Part shown: in pieces, positions 46,597 through 57,450 of the stretch
Layout: each line of letters begins with the position of its first letter
Position numbering within the stretch: the first letter of the stretch is position 1
Assembly (NCBI GenBank): GCA_907163375.1
Contig: CAJQUW010002006.1
Location: 62,001-126,000 of the forward strand
From: Prostheceraeus crozeri
Lineage: Eukaryota; Platyhelminthes; Polycladida; Euryleptidae
Length of the DNA stretch: 64,000 nt
Reading direction: 5' to 3'
Notes under the pieces: model-generated
What the model was told of the DNA's origin: nothing
What the model saw: the letters and a program-made list of their open reading frames with translations, nothing else
Databases searched by the model: none
Program-made: the position numbers and the translations under genes

Positions 46597-48749
46597 CACT
46601 CTAAATCACTGGATACGAAAATTACATACAAACATATACCAAAATCACATACAATTTGAAACTAACATCTGATACGATATTCTCGTATGTTTACAGAGAT
46701 CTGGTATATTTTCCATACGAATTCTCACTTACTTTCGTATGTGATTGGTATGTAGCGATACGAACTATTCTATCTGTGATTGGCTGTTTTGCAATTACAT
46801 GCGAATTGTTGGTATGTTTTATATACGAGACCCGATGCAAATTCGTCCTCATTGGTTTGTATTTGGTATGTGCAGCTTTAACACTAGAACTACGGATGAG
46901 GTCAAAACGACCTCAGTCACATTTTGAAATTTCATACTTGGTGAACAAAGCTTCTCTAGGAATTGATATTTACCGACTTTTAATATATTTTGTCTGTTCT
47001 ATCGTAGATGAAATTTCATTTAAATTGGTGATTCCCTTCACACTTAAATCCACCTGTTACCCTACAACTACGGAGTGATGTCATTTTGACCTCTCCTGTG
47101 TGAGAAAATTTTCGCAAAACTGAATTGCCTTTCAAATTAGAAATCTATGACAGCCGGATGTATATAAATTGATAGTTCACGATCTACAAAGACTTCTATG
47201 ATTTATGGCAACATGAATTTCACTTTGAATGACATACTGTTGTTCAAAACACTTCATATTGTAGATCTATGTTGCGCTCTCCATGACAATACCATTGATT
47301 TCTTATTTGTCATTGTATTGCTTCTCATAAAGTCACTGATATTCAACACTAAGTATCAGAAGCCTGAAGAGTGAGTTCATACGCTATGAAACGTCGGCGT
47401 CATTCCGCAGAAAAAGCAGCACTCCTCGCACAATTGAGCGATAGTGGTTCTAGTTGTGAATCCAACAGTGAAGACGAGATAACACAAGCAAACAATGACG
47501 AATGTGACTCAACATCATCTGACACTGACACAGGATCTGTCGAAAATATCGAGCCACTACGAAAGCAGTTGAATGTACATGTACATCCGGAAATCGGCAG
47601 TAGTGGTGATGAGCTAGCTACACCTATGGTTACCCAGCGTGACGATAACTTGACGCATGATGACGTACCGACTTTCACCAGTCGTATTGGCAAAGTGTGG
47701 CAAGAGCACAAGTCGGTGGGTGTTGGACGCTTGCCATCACATAATATCTTTCGTGCGAATGCGGGAATTACCACAAAGACTCGAGCTGCCGTAACTGATT
47801 CCAAACAAAGTGCTTTTTCATTATTGAAGGATGAGAAGATGCTCAGATACATAAGAAGCTGCACTGAGATGGAAGCTAAACGTGTGTTAGGTAACAGTGA
47901 TTGGACATTGACACTTGATGAATTAGAAAAATTTATTGGATTATGCTATTTGCGAGGCGTTTTTGGTGGGAAAATATACCTCTACATAGCTTCTGAAGCA
48001 AAGAACTTGGGTTGCCGATTTTCAAAGCTACCATGTCCAGAGACCGCTTTTCTGCAATCATGAAGTTCCTTCGCTTTGATGTAAAATCCTCTCGCAAAGC
48101 TCGACTTTCTGCTGATAAATTTGCACTAGCTTCAGATGTATGGAAACCCCTTATTCATAACTGTCAACAATGTTTTGTGCCATTTGAAAACTTAACAGTA
48201 GATGAACAATTACTGCCCTGTAAATCAAGATGTCCGTTTACACAGTTTTTACCGAACAAGCCTGATAAATACGGCATCAAATTCTTTCTGCTTGTTGATG
48301 TCGAGACCAAATATTTGTGCAACGGGTTTCCTTATCTTCGAAAATATGATCCAAATTCTCAAAAGAAGCCTTTCGGCGACTTCGTTGTTCTTGAGCTGAT
48401 GAAGCCTTATTATGGCCTTGGATATGGTGTCACAACCGACAATTATCTGACATCTCTAAAATTATGCGACGATTTGAAGTTAAAAAACACCAGCTTAGTT
48501 GGAACAGTAAAGAAAAGCAGACGTGAGTTACCCGACGTCCAAAAAATCATGACAAAGAATCATGTATATGACTCTAAAATTCTTCGCCCGGAATCTGGGT
48601 GCACGTTGACAGTTTACAAAGCCAAAAAGACCAAAGTTGTCGCTTTGTTGAGCACTTTACACGATAATGTCAACATCTCAGACAGTGAGAAGCGAAAACC
48701 AGAAACAATCTTGCATTATAACACAACAAAGGTCGGCGTTGATTGCATA

Positions 48750-50436
48750 CAGGGTGAGTAAAAAAAAACGATTTATTTTTAAATGGATATAAAACATGTT
48801 TGTTTTAGTGATAGAAATTCGTTACAAGTTCAGATATTAAGCATAGTCCTATGTCTTCAATTTGACGAAGGAATCGTTCAAATTATGTATTGCTTAGCTA
48901 GATCTCAAAAATTATTATTATTTTATCCTGCATGTAAATATTTACCCGAAATCAGTCCAAAGAAGACCGAAATATTCCCATTGATAGAGTTTCCCATAGT
49001 TATAAGACAAAAACGAAAGTTATTAAATATCACTCTAAACGTGAAACTGAACTGTCAGAATGCATAAGAAAGGTATTTCATAATAAACGAATTGAATGTT
49101 AACCTTCAACTTGACCACCGTCCAACTGAATGCACTCATTGCATCGCTCAACGAAAGACTCGTACGATGACTGAAACATTGTTGGGTTGAAAGTCCCCAG
49201 CTCATCTTCGATTCTTGTTCTCAATTGTTCCACGGTTCTTGGAGCCTGTTTGTAAACTTTATCTCGCAGAGCTCCCCATAAAAAGAAATCACAAACAGTG
49301 AGGTCCGGTGATCTTGGTGGCCATCGAACTGCTCCCTGTCTCCCGATCCACCTGTTTGGAAGATGCTCATCCAACAAAGACCGAGCGGTGAGACTGAAAT
49401 GAGGCGGAGCTCCATCTTGTTGATAAAGTTAGTTGCGATTCGATCTTCTTCGAAAGTAAGGGATCACCTTTTCGCGAAGTACTGTGCAGTAGCGGTCACT
49501 ATTCATAGTCTCAGAGCTGATGTCGTAAGCCAAGACGCCGGACGGACCAACCATGCACCATACCGTGACCGAGTGTCGGTCTTGCAGCTTTTCAATCTGC
49601 ATGTGTGGGTTTTCAGTTGCCCAGAAGTGGAGATTATGAAGATTCACTATGCCGTTGACGTGAAGAACAGCTTCGTCGGAAAATATGATGTTCTTATAAA
49701 AGTCACTGTCACTCTCTTGATTACGACGTAACCATTGGCAAAATTCTAATCTTCTTTCACAGTCATCTTTGGATAAAGCTTGCACTTTTGTTGCCTTAAA
49801 TGGATGAAGTCCATTTTTATGAAGACAGCGGACAACACTTGACTGAGAGTTACCAGTTTCCGTAGCAATCTGTCTAGTCGATGCTGTCGGCTTATCCTCC
49901 AATCGTTGATTGATTTCCTGGAAACTGTCATCACCACTCGCGGTAACGGGTCTATCACTGCCTTCTCTCCTTTTATTGATGTCACCATACTCAAGGAAAC
50001 GAGAAACCCATCGACGTATTGTGGATTCAGGAGGAGCCTCTTCATCATATTCTTTCGCGTATCGTCTTCTGGCTTCTCTGGTGTTTTCATAAGTGATAGC
50101 CCATGCAACAACCTTTGCTTTGCGTTCCATATTGATGAATGCAAATCGAGAAATGAAATATCATATGATGAATGCAATATCATGCGTCGACAAACAACTT
50201 ACTTATTTAAATTTAGAAATGCATTATGTTGATTGATAGACAGTCAAATCATCTGTCTAATATTAGAAGTTAACACAGATATCTAACATAATTAGAAATT
50301 TTTAACAAATCTAGTTAATACATAATTGAATTGAAGACATATGCTTAATATCTGAACTTGTAGCGAATTTCTATCACTAAAACAAACATGTTTTATATCC
50401 ACTTAAAAATAAATCGTTTTTTTTTGACTCACCCTG
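48750..50436 (-). mobile_element. DD41D mariner-type element, complete, nested in piggyBac 1
   Basis: A 1687-bp element flanked by TA (48748-48749 and 50437-50438) has inverted ends of about 110 bases, starting CAGGGTGAGT on both sides and differing at only a few positions. The transposase is on the minus strand. Long, nearly identical ends, a perfect TA duplication and a single coding stop mark it as the youngest insertion in this nest. Confidence 0.9.
49099..50130 (-). pseudogene. Tc1/mariner transposase, DD41D type
   Basis: The frame runs 344 codons from MERKAKVVAW with one in-frame TAA at 49429-49431. The N-terminal half holds two helix-turn-helix-like units (STIRRWVSRFLEYGD and TASTRQIATETGNSQSS). 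Catalytic residues: IIFSDEAVLHVNG (first Asp), LYQQDGAPPHF (second Asp, just after the stop) and SPDLTVCDFFLWG (third Asp). Counting from QQD to the Asp of CDFFLWG gives 41 residues between, so DD41D, as in the rosa and related groups rather than classical DD34D mariners. The stop falls between the first and second Asp, so no active enzyme is made from this copy. Confidence 0.85.
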
Positions 50437-51846
50437 TAGATCAGATGGCTCGGTTGTATTCCACCAAATTTGCTTCGAGACGCTGGCCAGTCGCTGAATT
50501 TTTCAACATACTGGACATGGCCGCTATCAATGCTTGGATTTTGTTCAGATATGCAAACAACTCATTCATCAGCCGACGAAATTTTATCCTTGATCTCGGT
50601 ATGGAACTGACAGACTTCAACACTCAAACAACAAGCCTTCCGTCTACTCCTTCACAGTCACGTCGATTTTCTGCTGAGCGTGGATGCTGAAACAAAACTC
50701 AAAATATGTGTGTTTCCTGTGCTTCTCACGTCTGTGGTAAACACGCTGAAAAAACCATAGTTTGTCTACACTGTAGAAAATAATGATGTTTTTTCGTTCA
50801 TGCTTTGTCACTGTTCGTGTTCCTATTTCATACTCTTAAATTTTTACATGTTATAAATATAGTCTACATCCTCAATCAAGTAGGCCCTAGAAAGTTTTGA
50901 ATACATGTATATTAGCTTATGTAAAGCAATTCCGACAATTAGATGATAATATTCTGTATGTGAGGTCATTTTGACCTCAGTCCGTAGTTTTAGTAATACA
51001 TTTTCCACCGTATTTCTAGTGTTAAGTCACATAGCAAAAAAATATGTGTATTACATGCTACTGTCAAATAACATTTTTCCAGTAATACTAGCATTGAAGC
51101 ATTGAATATTTCTATGTGGAAGTGTGGTATTTGACTATATTGGAATTATTGTTAAAGTAACGCCGCATATCATCGTTGCTACTTGTCTTATGGCATTCAC
51201 AAGACTCATAATTAGCTCATTTCCATGAACAAAGTTGATAAACATCATTTCAATAAAGCGATATTTTTCGAGCAACCATGTTGACTTATATATCTCAAAC
51301 ATAGCTGTTTTTGTGTTCATGAATTAAAATGTGTTTTTATTTCGGATTGATAATATGCTTAGTTCCAAAATTACATAATGCATAATTGTTGATGGTTGAA
51401 ATCTTATTGATTATTCATGAAATGCCTTAGACTTGAGTGTATTAAAATCGAATTCAGTATTGAAAGAATGACTCTTGAATGTCATTATCTGACTACTTAC
51501 AGAACAGTAGTAACATAAGTGCGATCTTTATTGACAAAAAGCCTTAAATCAATGTATATTAGAAATCATTGATGTTTTCCTTTAACATTGTGCTGGTATG
51601 GCTTTAGTATGTAAAGCATACCACATTTGAAAAAGCATACGAAAACCACACAAATATATACCAAGAGAATACAGAAATATACCAAAAAAATTTCGATATG
51701 CATCCATCGTATGTGATTGGTATTGAGCGATTTAAAGTGTAATCGCACCCAGATGATGTAAAGATAAACCAGGTAAATAAATGAGACCAGTTTCTGCCTG
51801 TTCCCGGCTTCTCAAGTGCATCGAATGATTATTGTCATATGATTAA

Positions 51847-54773
51847 CCGTGAAGCTACGCCAACGGGTCACTTATATCAAAATGTTTACATTTCATACTT
51901 TTTAAGGTTGTATTTTTAATCGCACACTTAAACCCTTTCTAGACTTTAATTACATTGATTTTTCTGACCTAAATATGATAGAATAATTTTTTTCGTCCAC
52001 TTATGTAAGTGGTGATCGCTTGCAACTACTCAAAGTACGCTGATGGGTCAGAATCGACCCATGTAGTATTTCTGATTCATTCGTTAATTAATGCAAGAAA
52101 AGAGGAAGCTCCAGTGACTCGAAACGTCCATGCGCATTACAGAATCCCGATGGCTAAGTTATTCGTTCCTACAACACACGCATAGGCAGCCAAGGTCAGC
52201 TGTAACACAATCAAATAACTGGGAAAATCAGAAGAAGGTAGCGGATACAGCAATTGCGTAAAAATCGCGATCACGAGACATTTCTCTGTGGCCGGTGAGT
52301 CAGTTTTGCTACGGGATGACGCCGAAAAGGGGAAATCAATATTCGACATACGGTAGACAGTGCTTCTCATTACGATAATTGTTCATTGCTTGTGTATCAC
52401 TTGCCATGGCAGTGTCACGACGAAACATTCCTCTTGACAGAGTTATTGATATTATTTTGGAGGACCCCGACGATGATGCCCCCGACAACGACGAGAACGG
52501 AAACGATGCTGATTCTGTGCAGTTGGACAATGAACTGTTAGCTGACATTGATAACAACGACGACGTTGATTCCGATCAAGAGCAGGATGAGCTAGAACGC
52601 GAGAATATTGAAGTGGATGAAAGAACATGGTGGACTCACGCCCCAGCTTATTCGGGGAGATGATCAGCTGACAATGTTGTTTCAAGACTTCGTTGTGAAT
52701 TCGTCGCGGGAATACATCCAACGTCACCATATGATGCATTCATGCATTTTAAGAAAGATGACATTTCTGACATTGTGATTTATCCCAATCTCGAAGCAAG
52801 GAGAGTCTGCTCACTTGCAAGTACATCTGACGATATAAAACGACGTTGGACACCAGTGAATGATGAAGAAATCATGTCGTTTATTGGATTACATCTTTTT
52901 GCTGGAGTGAATAAACAAAGATACACTAATGTGAAACGCTTGTGGGATCCAAAAAGGAGCAGCTCATTTTTTACAGCAACGATGACACGAGAGAGATTTG
53001 AGGAAATTCGACAATTTTTCAGAACAGACGACAAGCTACGCAGGGAACGGCGGGATAGACTTTCACCAGTTCGCTACTTTTTTGAGAGGAAAATGAAACA
53101 ATTTCAAGACATTTATCGCCCTGGGCCACATTTCACAATTGTCGAACAACTGCTTGGCTTCCATGGCCGCGTCGTATTTCGTCAGTACATTCCGAATAAA
53201 CCTGAAAAGTACGGTATAAAAATCGTGTGGCTGGTAGACAATGAAACGACGTATGCAATAAACGGATTGGTGTATCTCGGTGAAAGTACATTTCACGAGA
53301 AGCCATTCGAAGATATTCAGAGCAAACGCGACAGAACAACAATGGTGACTTGCGAACCAATATTCAATCAAGGGGTGAATGTTACCATGGACAATTGGTT
53401 CACTTCGGTTCCTCTGATCGATCTCTTCCATGGGAGAAAAACAACTCTAGTTGGAACTGTTCGCCATAATTCAAAAGGAATTCCTTCTCAAGCAAAAGTT
53501 TCACGTAGACGTACAAGAGGCGATGCACAGTACTTTTACTCTGACAATGCAACTCTTTTATCTTATAAAGATAAAAAATCGAAACCTATTTTGTTGCTGT
53601 CAACTCAACATCGACAAGCAAATGAAGAGAACAGTAAGCCGGAGATTGTAGAGTACTACAATAAAACAAAGTCTGCAGTTGACAATATGGACCATCAGCT
53701 GTCCTTGACTTCATCGGTAAGGAAGTCTCTTCGGTGGACCTACGAATTTATTTTCAACTTGAATTCAATCTGATTCATCACCGTCTTGAATTCATACATT
53801 TTATTTCGTCACACTTCTGATGTGGCTCATGTTGAAAGCATAAAGTCAAGAGCTGATTTCATTGATTCACTTACAGAATCACTATGTTTACCGTTGATGC
53901 AGAAACGAGTTCATCTCAGGATGACGAGAGAAACCATGTTGGCACTGGAATTGTTCAACATACGTCGTTCTCCAAATGTGGAAGACAATCCTCCAAAACG
54001 AGGACGATGTCGATTCTGTCAAAATGATAACAAGCATACACTTCGTTGTGCAATCTGCAGCGTTGCTTCATGCAAATTACATGGATCGTTCAAACACCAC
54101 ACATGCTAAAACTTGATTGGATCAATGCATGTACCTTTTTTGTAGTCAATTAAATGAATCCTACAAAACTATTGTATTTTTTTCTTTCTAAATATGTATC
54201 GGTATATAAATGTACAGTATGTAGGTACGTACACTGTACAGTAATCTGGTAAGCGTTTATACGTATTTAGAAAATACTATGATAACTACATGCAACATGT
54301 TTCTATGTCATTTAGGCTACTGAAATTACAGGCATCTTGATTATTTTATTGTAATTGTAGGCCTCGATAAGCTTATAGACTTAATTGATCAGTATATTCT
54401 GATGAAATTATTTTGACATTTAGTTTATTTTCAAACGCTCAATCATTTATCACATCAGTACTGGCCGTTATGTTCATCTAATTATGATCAGACAACATTT
54501 TTTATGATGTATAATATATTACTATAATGTACTTAAATTCGAGAATTTTTCATTTTTTTGTACTGTTGTATTTATAATCATACCCGTGTAGCCTTCGCCT
54601 ATAGGCCTAATTGATTCTATGTTTCATATTTTTCAACGATTAAGTCGGAAAGAGACATTATCACATTTGGAATACAAAAAGGCATCGAGTTTCATCTCAT
54701 TTTCATGTATTTATCTACTTGGGTCATAAATGACCCATTGGCGTATTCTGACAGATTTTCTTTTTCGCGTAGT
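51847..54773 (+). mobile_element. piggyBac element 2 (older)
   Basis: The limits are proposed from two TTAA sites (51843-51846 and 54774-54777) and a shared inverted subterminal word, TACGCCAACGGGTCACTTAT on the left against TACGCCAATGGGTCATTTAT (complement) on the right. A TGGGTC-x6-GACCCA palindrome occurs inside the left end (about 52043-52060) and TGGGTC-x5/6-GACCCA inside the right (about 54720-54735). The outermost bases do not match well, so the ends are decayed or my boundary is off by tens of bases. It lies only about 100 bases from MITE copy B. Confidence 0.6.
52406..54109 (+). pseudogene. piggyBac transposase 2, first catalytic Asp replaced
   Basis: From the ATG at 52406 (MAVSRRNIPLDRV) a single frame of about 568 codons reaches 54109, interrupted only by two in-frame TGA codons (52661-52663 and 53771-53773). 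Landmarks: an Asp/Glu-rich N-terminus, MSFIGLHLFAGVNK, FTIVEQLLGFHGR, YIPNKPEKYGIKIVW, NVTMDNWFTSVPL (second Asp), TKSAVDNMDHQLS (third Asp region) and a Cys/His-rich tail (RCRFCQNDNKHTLRCAIC...CKLHG). In the first catalytic motif, where the family has [IV]DEQ, this copy has IVEQ: Val replaces the essential Asp. It is therefore inactive regardless of the stops. Confidence 0.85.
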
Positions 54774-54777
54774 TTAA

Positions 54778-55343
54778 CGGTTAGGATATATTGAAGAGAA
54801 AATGTATACTTTCATTCAATAACTTTTGCCTACGCTATGACATGAACTGTTTCTTTCTTTCTTCTTGACTGAGGTACTTAGACGATTGCCTTATCATTTG
54901 GTATGAATCCTTTGGCGATGTCAATGAGTTTCTTCCTTCCTGAACATTTAAGATTCAGACATTAAATTCACTTCAGAGATCAATTCAGAAAGAGTCAACT
55001 TTTTAGATGTGTCTGTTTTTACATATGGAAATAAGATCGAGAAAGTTATACTCAAAGCTGAAAAATAGTCATAACTACGTACCGCTCAATTCTGGTCATC
55101 CAAGACATGTTTTGGGGGAACATCCTGCATGTACTGGCGAATCGCATGATCAGAATATCCTTAATTACGGATGTACAATTTCCTTTATTTTCCTTTTTCA
55201 GTTTACAGGTTATATATACAGCAGATTATTTTTATTTGTATATTTGTAGATTATTTTTCGTTGGTATTTTGACATCATGCTTATATAGATTTTGAATGCT
55301 ATGATTTTAATTTATCTTGATGATATACGAATTGTGTGATTAA
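54778..55343. other. Non-coding stretch
   Basis: No gene, repeat or element end was recognised. Two short plus-strand frames (55007-55249 and 55107-55295) lack any domain. Confidence 0.4.
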
Positions 55344-56084
55344 TCATTCTATGCCCTTGAGAAGACTGGAACAGGGATAATTTAATTTTGAAGTTCTACA
55401 GGCAACTCTTACTTCAGAATTTTGAAAATGACGGTCTAATTTCTCAATTTTTAACTGTAGCTCTTTTGAGCCTTCCTGAATGAACGGAATGGACCAAAAG
55501 ACTATAATTTCATCTATCCTCTTTTTCAGATTTGCATGCATTTCGAACACCCTGTTAAACTTTCTTTTTGATACCATTAGTCAGGTCGTCCGTAAAGCCG
55601 TTCAATTTGAATATGTTACGAATACGAGGAGCAGCCTTTTCATTCAAATGGCTCTCTGAGCAAATTCTTAATTCTCTTTAAAACAAAGAACGAATGGCTG
55701 CGGTTTTGTAACTGATCGGTGCATATGTACCAGAGGAAGTATAGACGGCCATGTTTTGTGTCTTTTAAATGAAAGTCAATTTCAAAATTGCTATTTTTGA
55801 GAGTGAGTTTGGTATCAAGGAAAGTAAGAGACTTTTCTACACTTTTATCGCAAGTGAGCTGAATGTTTTGGTCCAATTCAATTATAAAGTTTAAGAAGCC
55901 TTTTAGCCTCTTGGTCACTATGAAAGATCAAAAAACAGTTATCGACATAGCGACGAGAGTGGATTCGAAATTTGCCTTCGTACTGTCTAAAATTGCTCCT
56001 AATTATATCGAGGCAAAAGCAGCCATTGCGGGCCCCAAGGAAGACTCCACGGCCATCCCTTCAAATTGATAGTACAGATTATTA
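55344..56084 (-). pseudogene. Second classical Penelope-like RT fragment (C-terminal)
   Basis: In the minus-strand sense one meets YYQFEGMAVESSLGPAMAAF (RT motif B region, about 56065-56000), FESTLVAMSITVF (the place of the catalytic box), then KRLKGFLNFIIELDQNIQLT and EKSLTFLDTKLTLKNSNFEI (55918-55780), a KH-GRLYF phrase and the thumb region to about 55344. Several stops and frame changes are present. The wording is that of classical Penelope-like elements, not of the Naiad copy. No GIY-YIG domain is visible beyond it. Confidence 0.7.
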
Positions 56085-56240
56085 TTAACCTTTTCACTAC
56101 GGCAAGAAAATAGATATCATTATAGTTGAAAACGGAGGGCACACCAGGTATGCTCAATGACTGATTTTCAATAGAATACGGACGGCATACCGCGTATGCC
56201 CGAAACTATGTGACTGTATAATACGACAATGGCATACGGT
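56085..56240. mobile_element. Possible piggyBac-type terminus
   Basis: TTAACCTTTTCACTACGGCA starts at 56085, resembling common piggyBac ends (TTAACCCTTT...). It is followed by GGCATA-CCGCG-TATGCC (about 56190-56206) and GGCATACGGTCCATGCC palindromes of the kind seen inside both piggyBac elements here. No matching second end was found. Confidence 0.35.
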
Positions 56241-56302
56241 CCATGCCATGAATGCTAATAGTAGTGATCCCATGGCAAAAGGAAGGACAAAATGTGCAAC
56301 GA

Positions 56303-56322
56303 TGAGTCATCATGCTGACTCA
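56303..56322. repeat. Small perfect hairpin
   Basis: TGAGTCA and TGACTCA (AP-1-like words) face each other over a six-base loop. Confidence 0.6.
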
Positions 56323-56438
56323 GACCCCCTCTGGAAGGAAGTGGCCAAGGATGTGATGGAAGGATGAGTCCGAGAGGAGGAAACCGTTCCCTCCCCCCGC
56401 CCCATCCGGAAGGAAGGAAGGAAGGAGGAACTCTCCAG

Positions 56439-57450
56439 CAGGGGTAGGAATCTCTGAAAAACGACAGAGTTAGAAAAAGGTGGGTTTTAGACGTTTTCAT
56501 GTGAGAAAGGTTCTATTTCGGGCAGAAGGGGGGCTCGGATGGACAAACGGAGGGCAGATTCGGATTCTACGTGAAACTTTAGGCTACGGAGGTGATTTCC
56601 AGCGACATCAGAGAGAAAAGGTTCTGGCCTCCCCCCTGTGGACGAGACTTCGATCTTGGCTTGTAGGAATGGTAGAATGTCGTGCGATAGCTCGTTGGAA
56701 AGCTAAGAGTGAGACAAATTCAGTGGATGAAATGGCGTGTCCAAAAGTTCCTTCGTTGAGGTGTGAGAATGACCTTAAGATTTTTAACCATCACCGAAAA
56801 AACGACAGAGATAGAATTTTTACAAAAATGTGTCTAGCAGGCGAACGAAGCCTAGGATGGAAAAACGGAGGGCAGATTCAGACTCTACGTGAAATTTTGA
56901 GTTAGGGAGGTGATTTTCAGTGGAATCGGTGACAAAAAGTTCTGACCTCCCACCTTCTGGACGAGACTTCGATCTTGGCTTGTAGTAATGGTGCAGACTA
57001 CTCGTGCGATAGCTCGTTTGAAAGCTAAGAGTGAGAAAAATGCAGTGAAAAGCATCATATGTCCAAGTCTTCCTGGGTTTAGAGTGGAAAATGGATTGAA
57101 AATGGCAGGAATCTCCGAAAAACGACCGAGTTAGGAAAGTGTAGGCTTTGGATGTTTTGGGATGAGAAAGGTCCTATATCGGCATGAAGGAGGGCTCGGA
57201 TGGACAAACGGAGGCCAGATTCGGACTCTACGTGAAATTCCGCATCTAGAGGGTGAGTTTCAAGTGAATCGGAGACAAAAAGTTTTCGCTACCTCCCCCC
57301 CCTCCTGTCAGACTTCCAACTTGGGTGGGAGTGATCGTAGAAAGTCGTGCCATAGCTCATGTGGAAGCCAAGAGTGAGCCAAATGCATTGAAAAGCATCG
57401 TTTGTCCAAGTCTTCCTTGGTTTAGGTGTGATATCAAAATGTTGAATTTT
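56439..57450. repeat. Tandem array of about 330-bp units
   Basis: Three diverged units begin near 56439, 56784 and 57102. The shared phrase ACGACAGAGTTAG (56461, 56802, 57122) gives spacings of 341 and 320. Other shared phrases are GGCTCGGATGGACAAACGGA, CTACGTGAAA, AGACTTCGATCTTGGCTTGT and GAAAGCTAAGAGTGAG. Looser matches continue to about 57850. It is non-coding, since open frames shift between units. It may be an old satellite or the internal repeats of a larger element. Confidence 0.75.

Larger units (their letters stand above)
47386..50783 (+). pseudogene. piggyBac transposase 1 (split by mariner)
   Basis: The start is taken at the ATG of MKRRRHSAEK; upstream codons are open but lack an ATG. 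An acidic N-terminus is followed by the DDE_Tnp_1_7 core: ELEKFIGLCYLRGVFGGK, LTVDEQLLPCKSRCPF (first Asp), FLPNKPDKYGIKFF, GYGVTTDNYLTS (second Asp) and VGVDCIDQMARL (third Asp region), then RRWPVAEFFNILD and a Cys-rich C-terminus (CVSCASHVCGKH...CLHC). The nested mariner splits the codon run at VDC-I exactly at its TA. Independent decay is also present: a frameshift near 47976, a TGA where a Trp is expected (near 47994) and a TGA before the Cys-rich tail (50687-50690). The catalytic residues are intact. Confidence 0.85.
46882..51021 (+). mobile_element. piggyBac element 1 (contains a nested mariner)
   Basis: TTAA (46878-46881 and 51022-51025) flanks inverted ends CACTAGAA...TTCTAGTG. About 15-20 bases inside each end lies a palindrome (GAGGTC-AAAAC-GACCTC on the left, GAGGTC-ATTTT-GACCTC on the right). 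Without the nested mariner (48750-50436 plus one TA) the element is about 2.45 kb, typical for piggyBac. The host sequence reads through perfectly if the element is removed, as MITE copy A shows. Transposition by this family is cut-and-paste with exact TTAA restoration. Confidence 0.85.
46597..51739 (+). mobile_element. TA-flanked 1-kb MITE, copy B, split by piggyBac
   Basis: The two halves, 46597-46881 and 51022-51739, together reproduce copy A. The left end CACTCTAAATCACTGGATAC and right end ...ATTTAAAGTG are flanked by TA (46595-46596 and 51740-51741). At GTGCAGCTTTAAGTCAC of the uninterrupted copy A (42007-42023) this copy has the piggyBac insertion, with TTAA present on both sides. The right half is more diverged from A than the left. 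Confidence 0.8.

Noticed and set aside
47386-54109. A variant genetic code, because TGA interrupts piggyBac frames several times
   Set aside because: One TGA replaces an expected Trp, but the others do not, host gene A ends with TGA, and TAA also interrupts other elements. Decay explains all of them.
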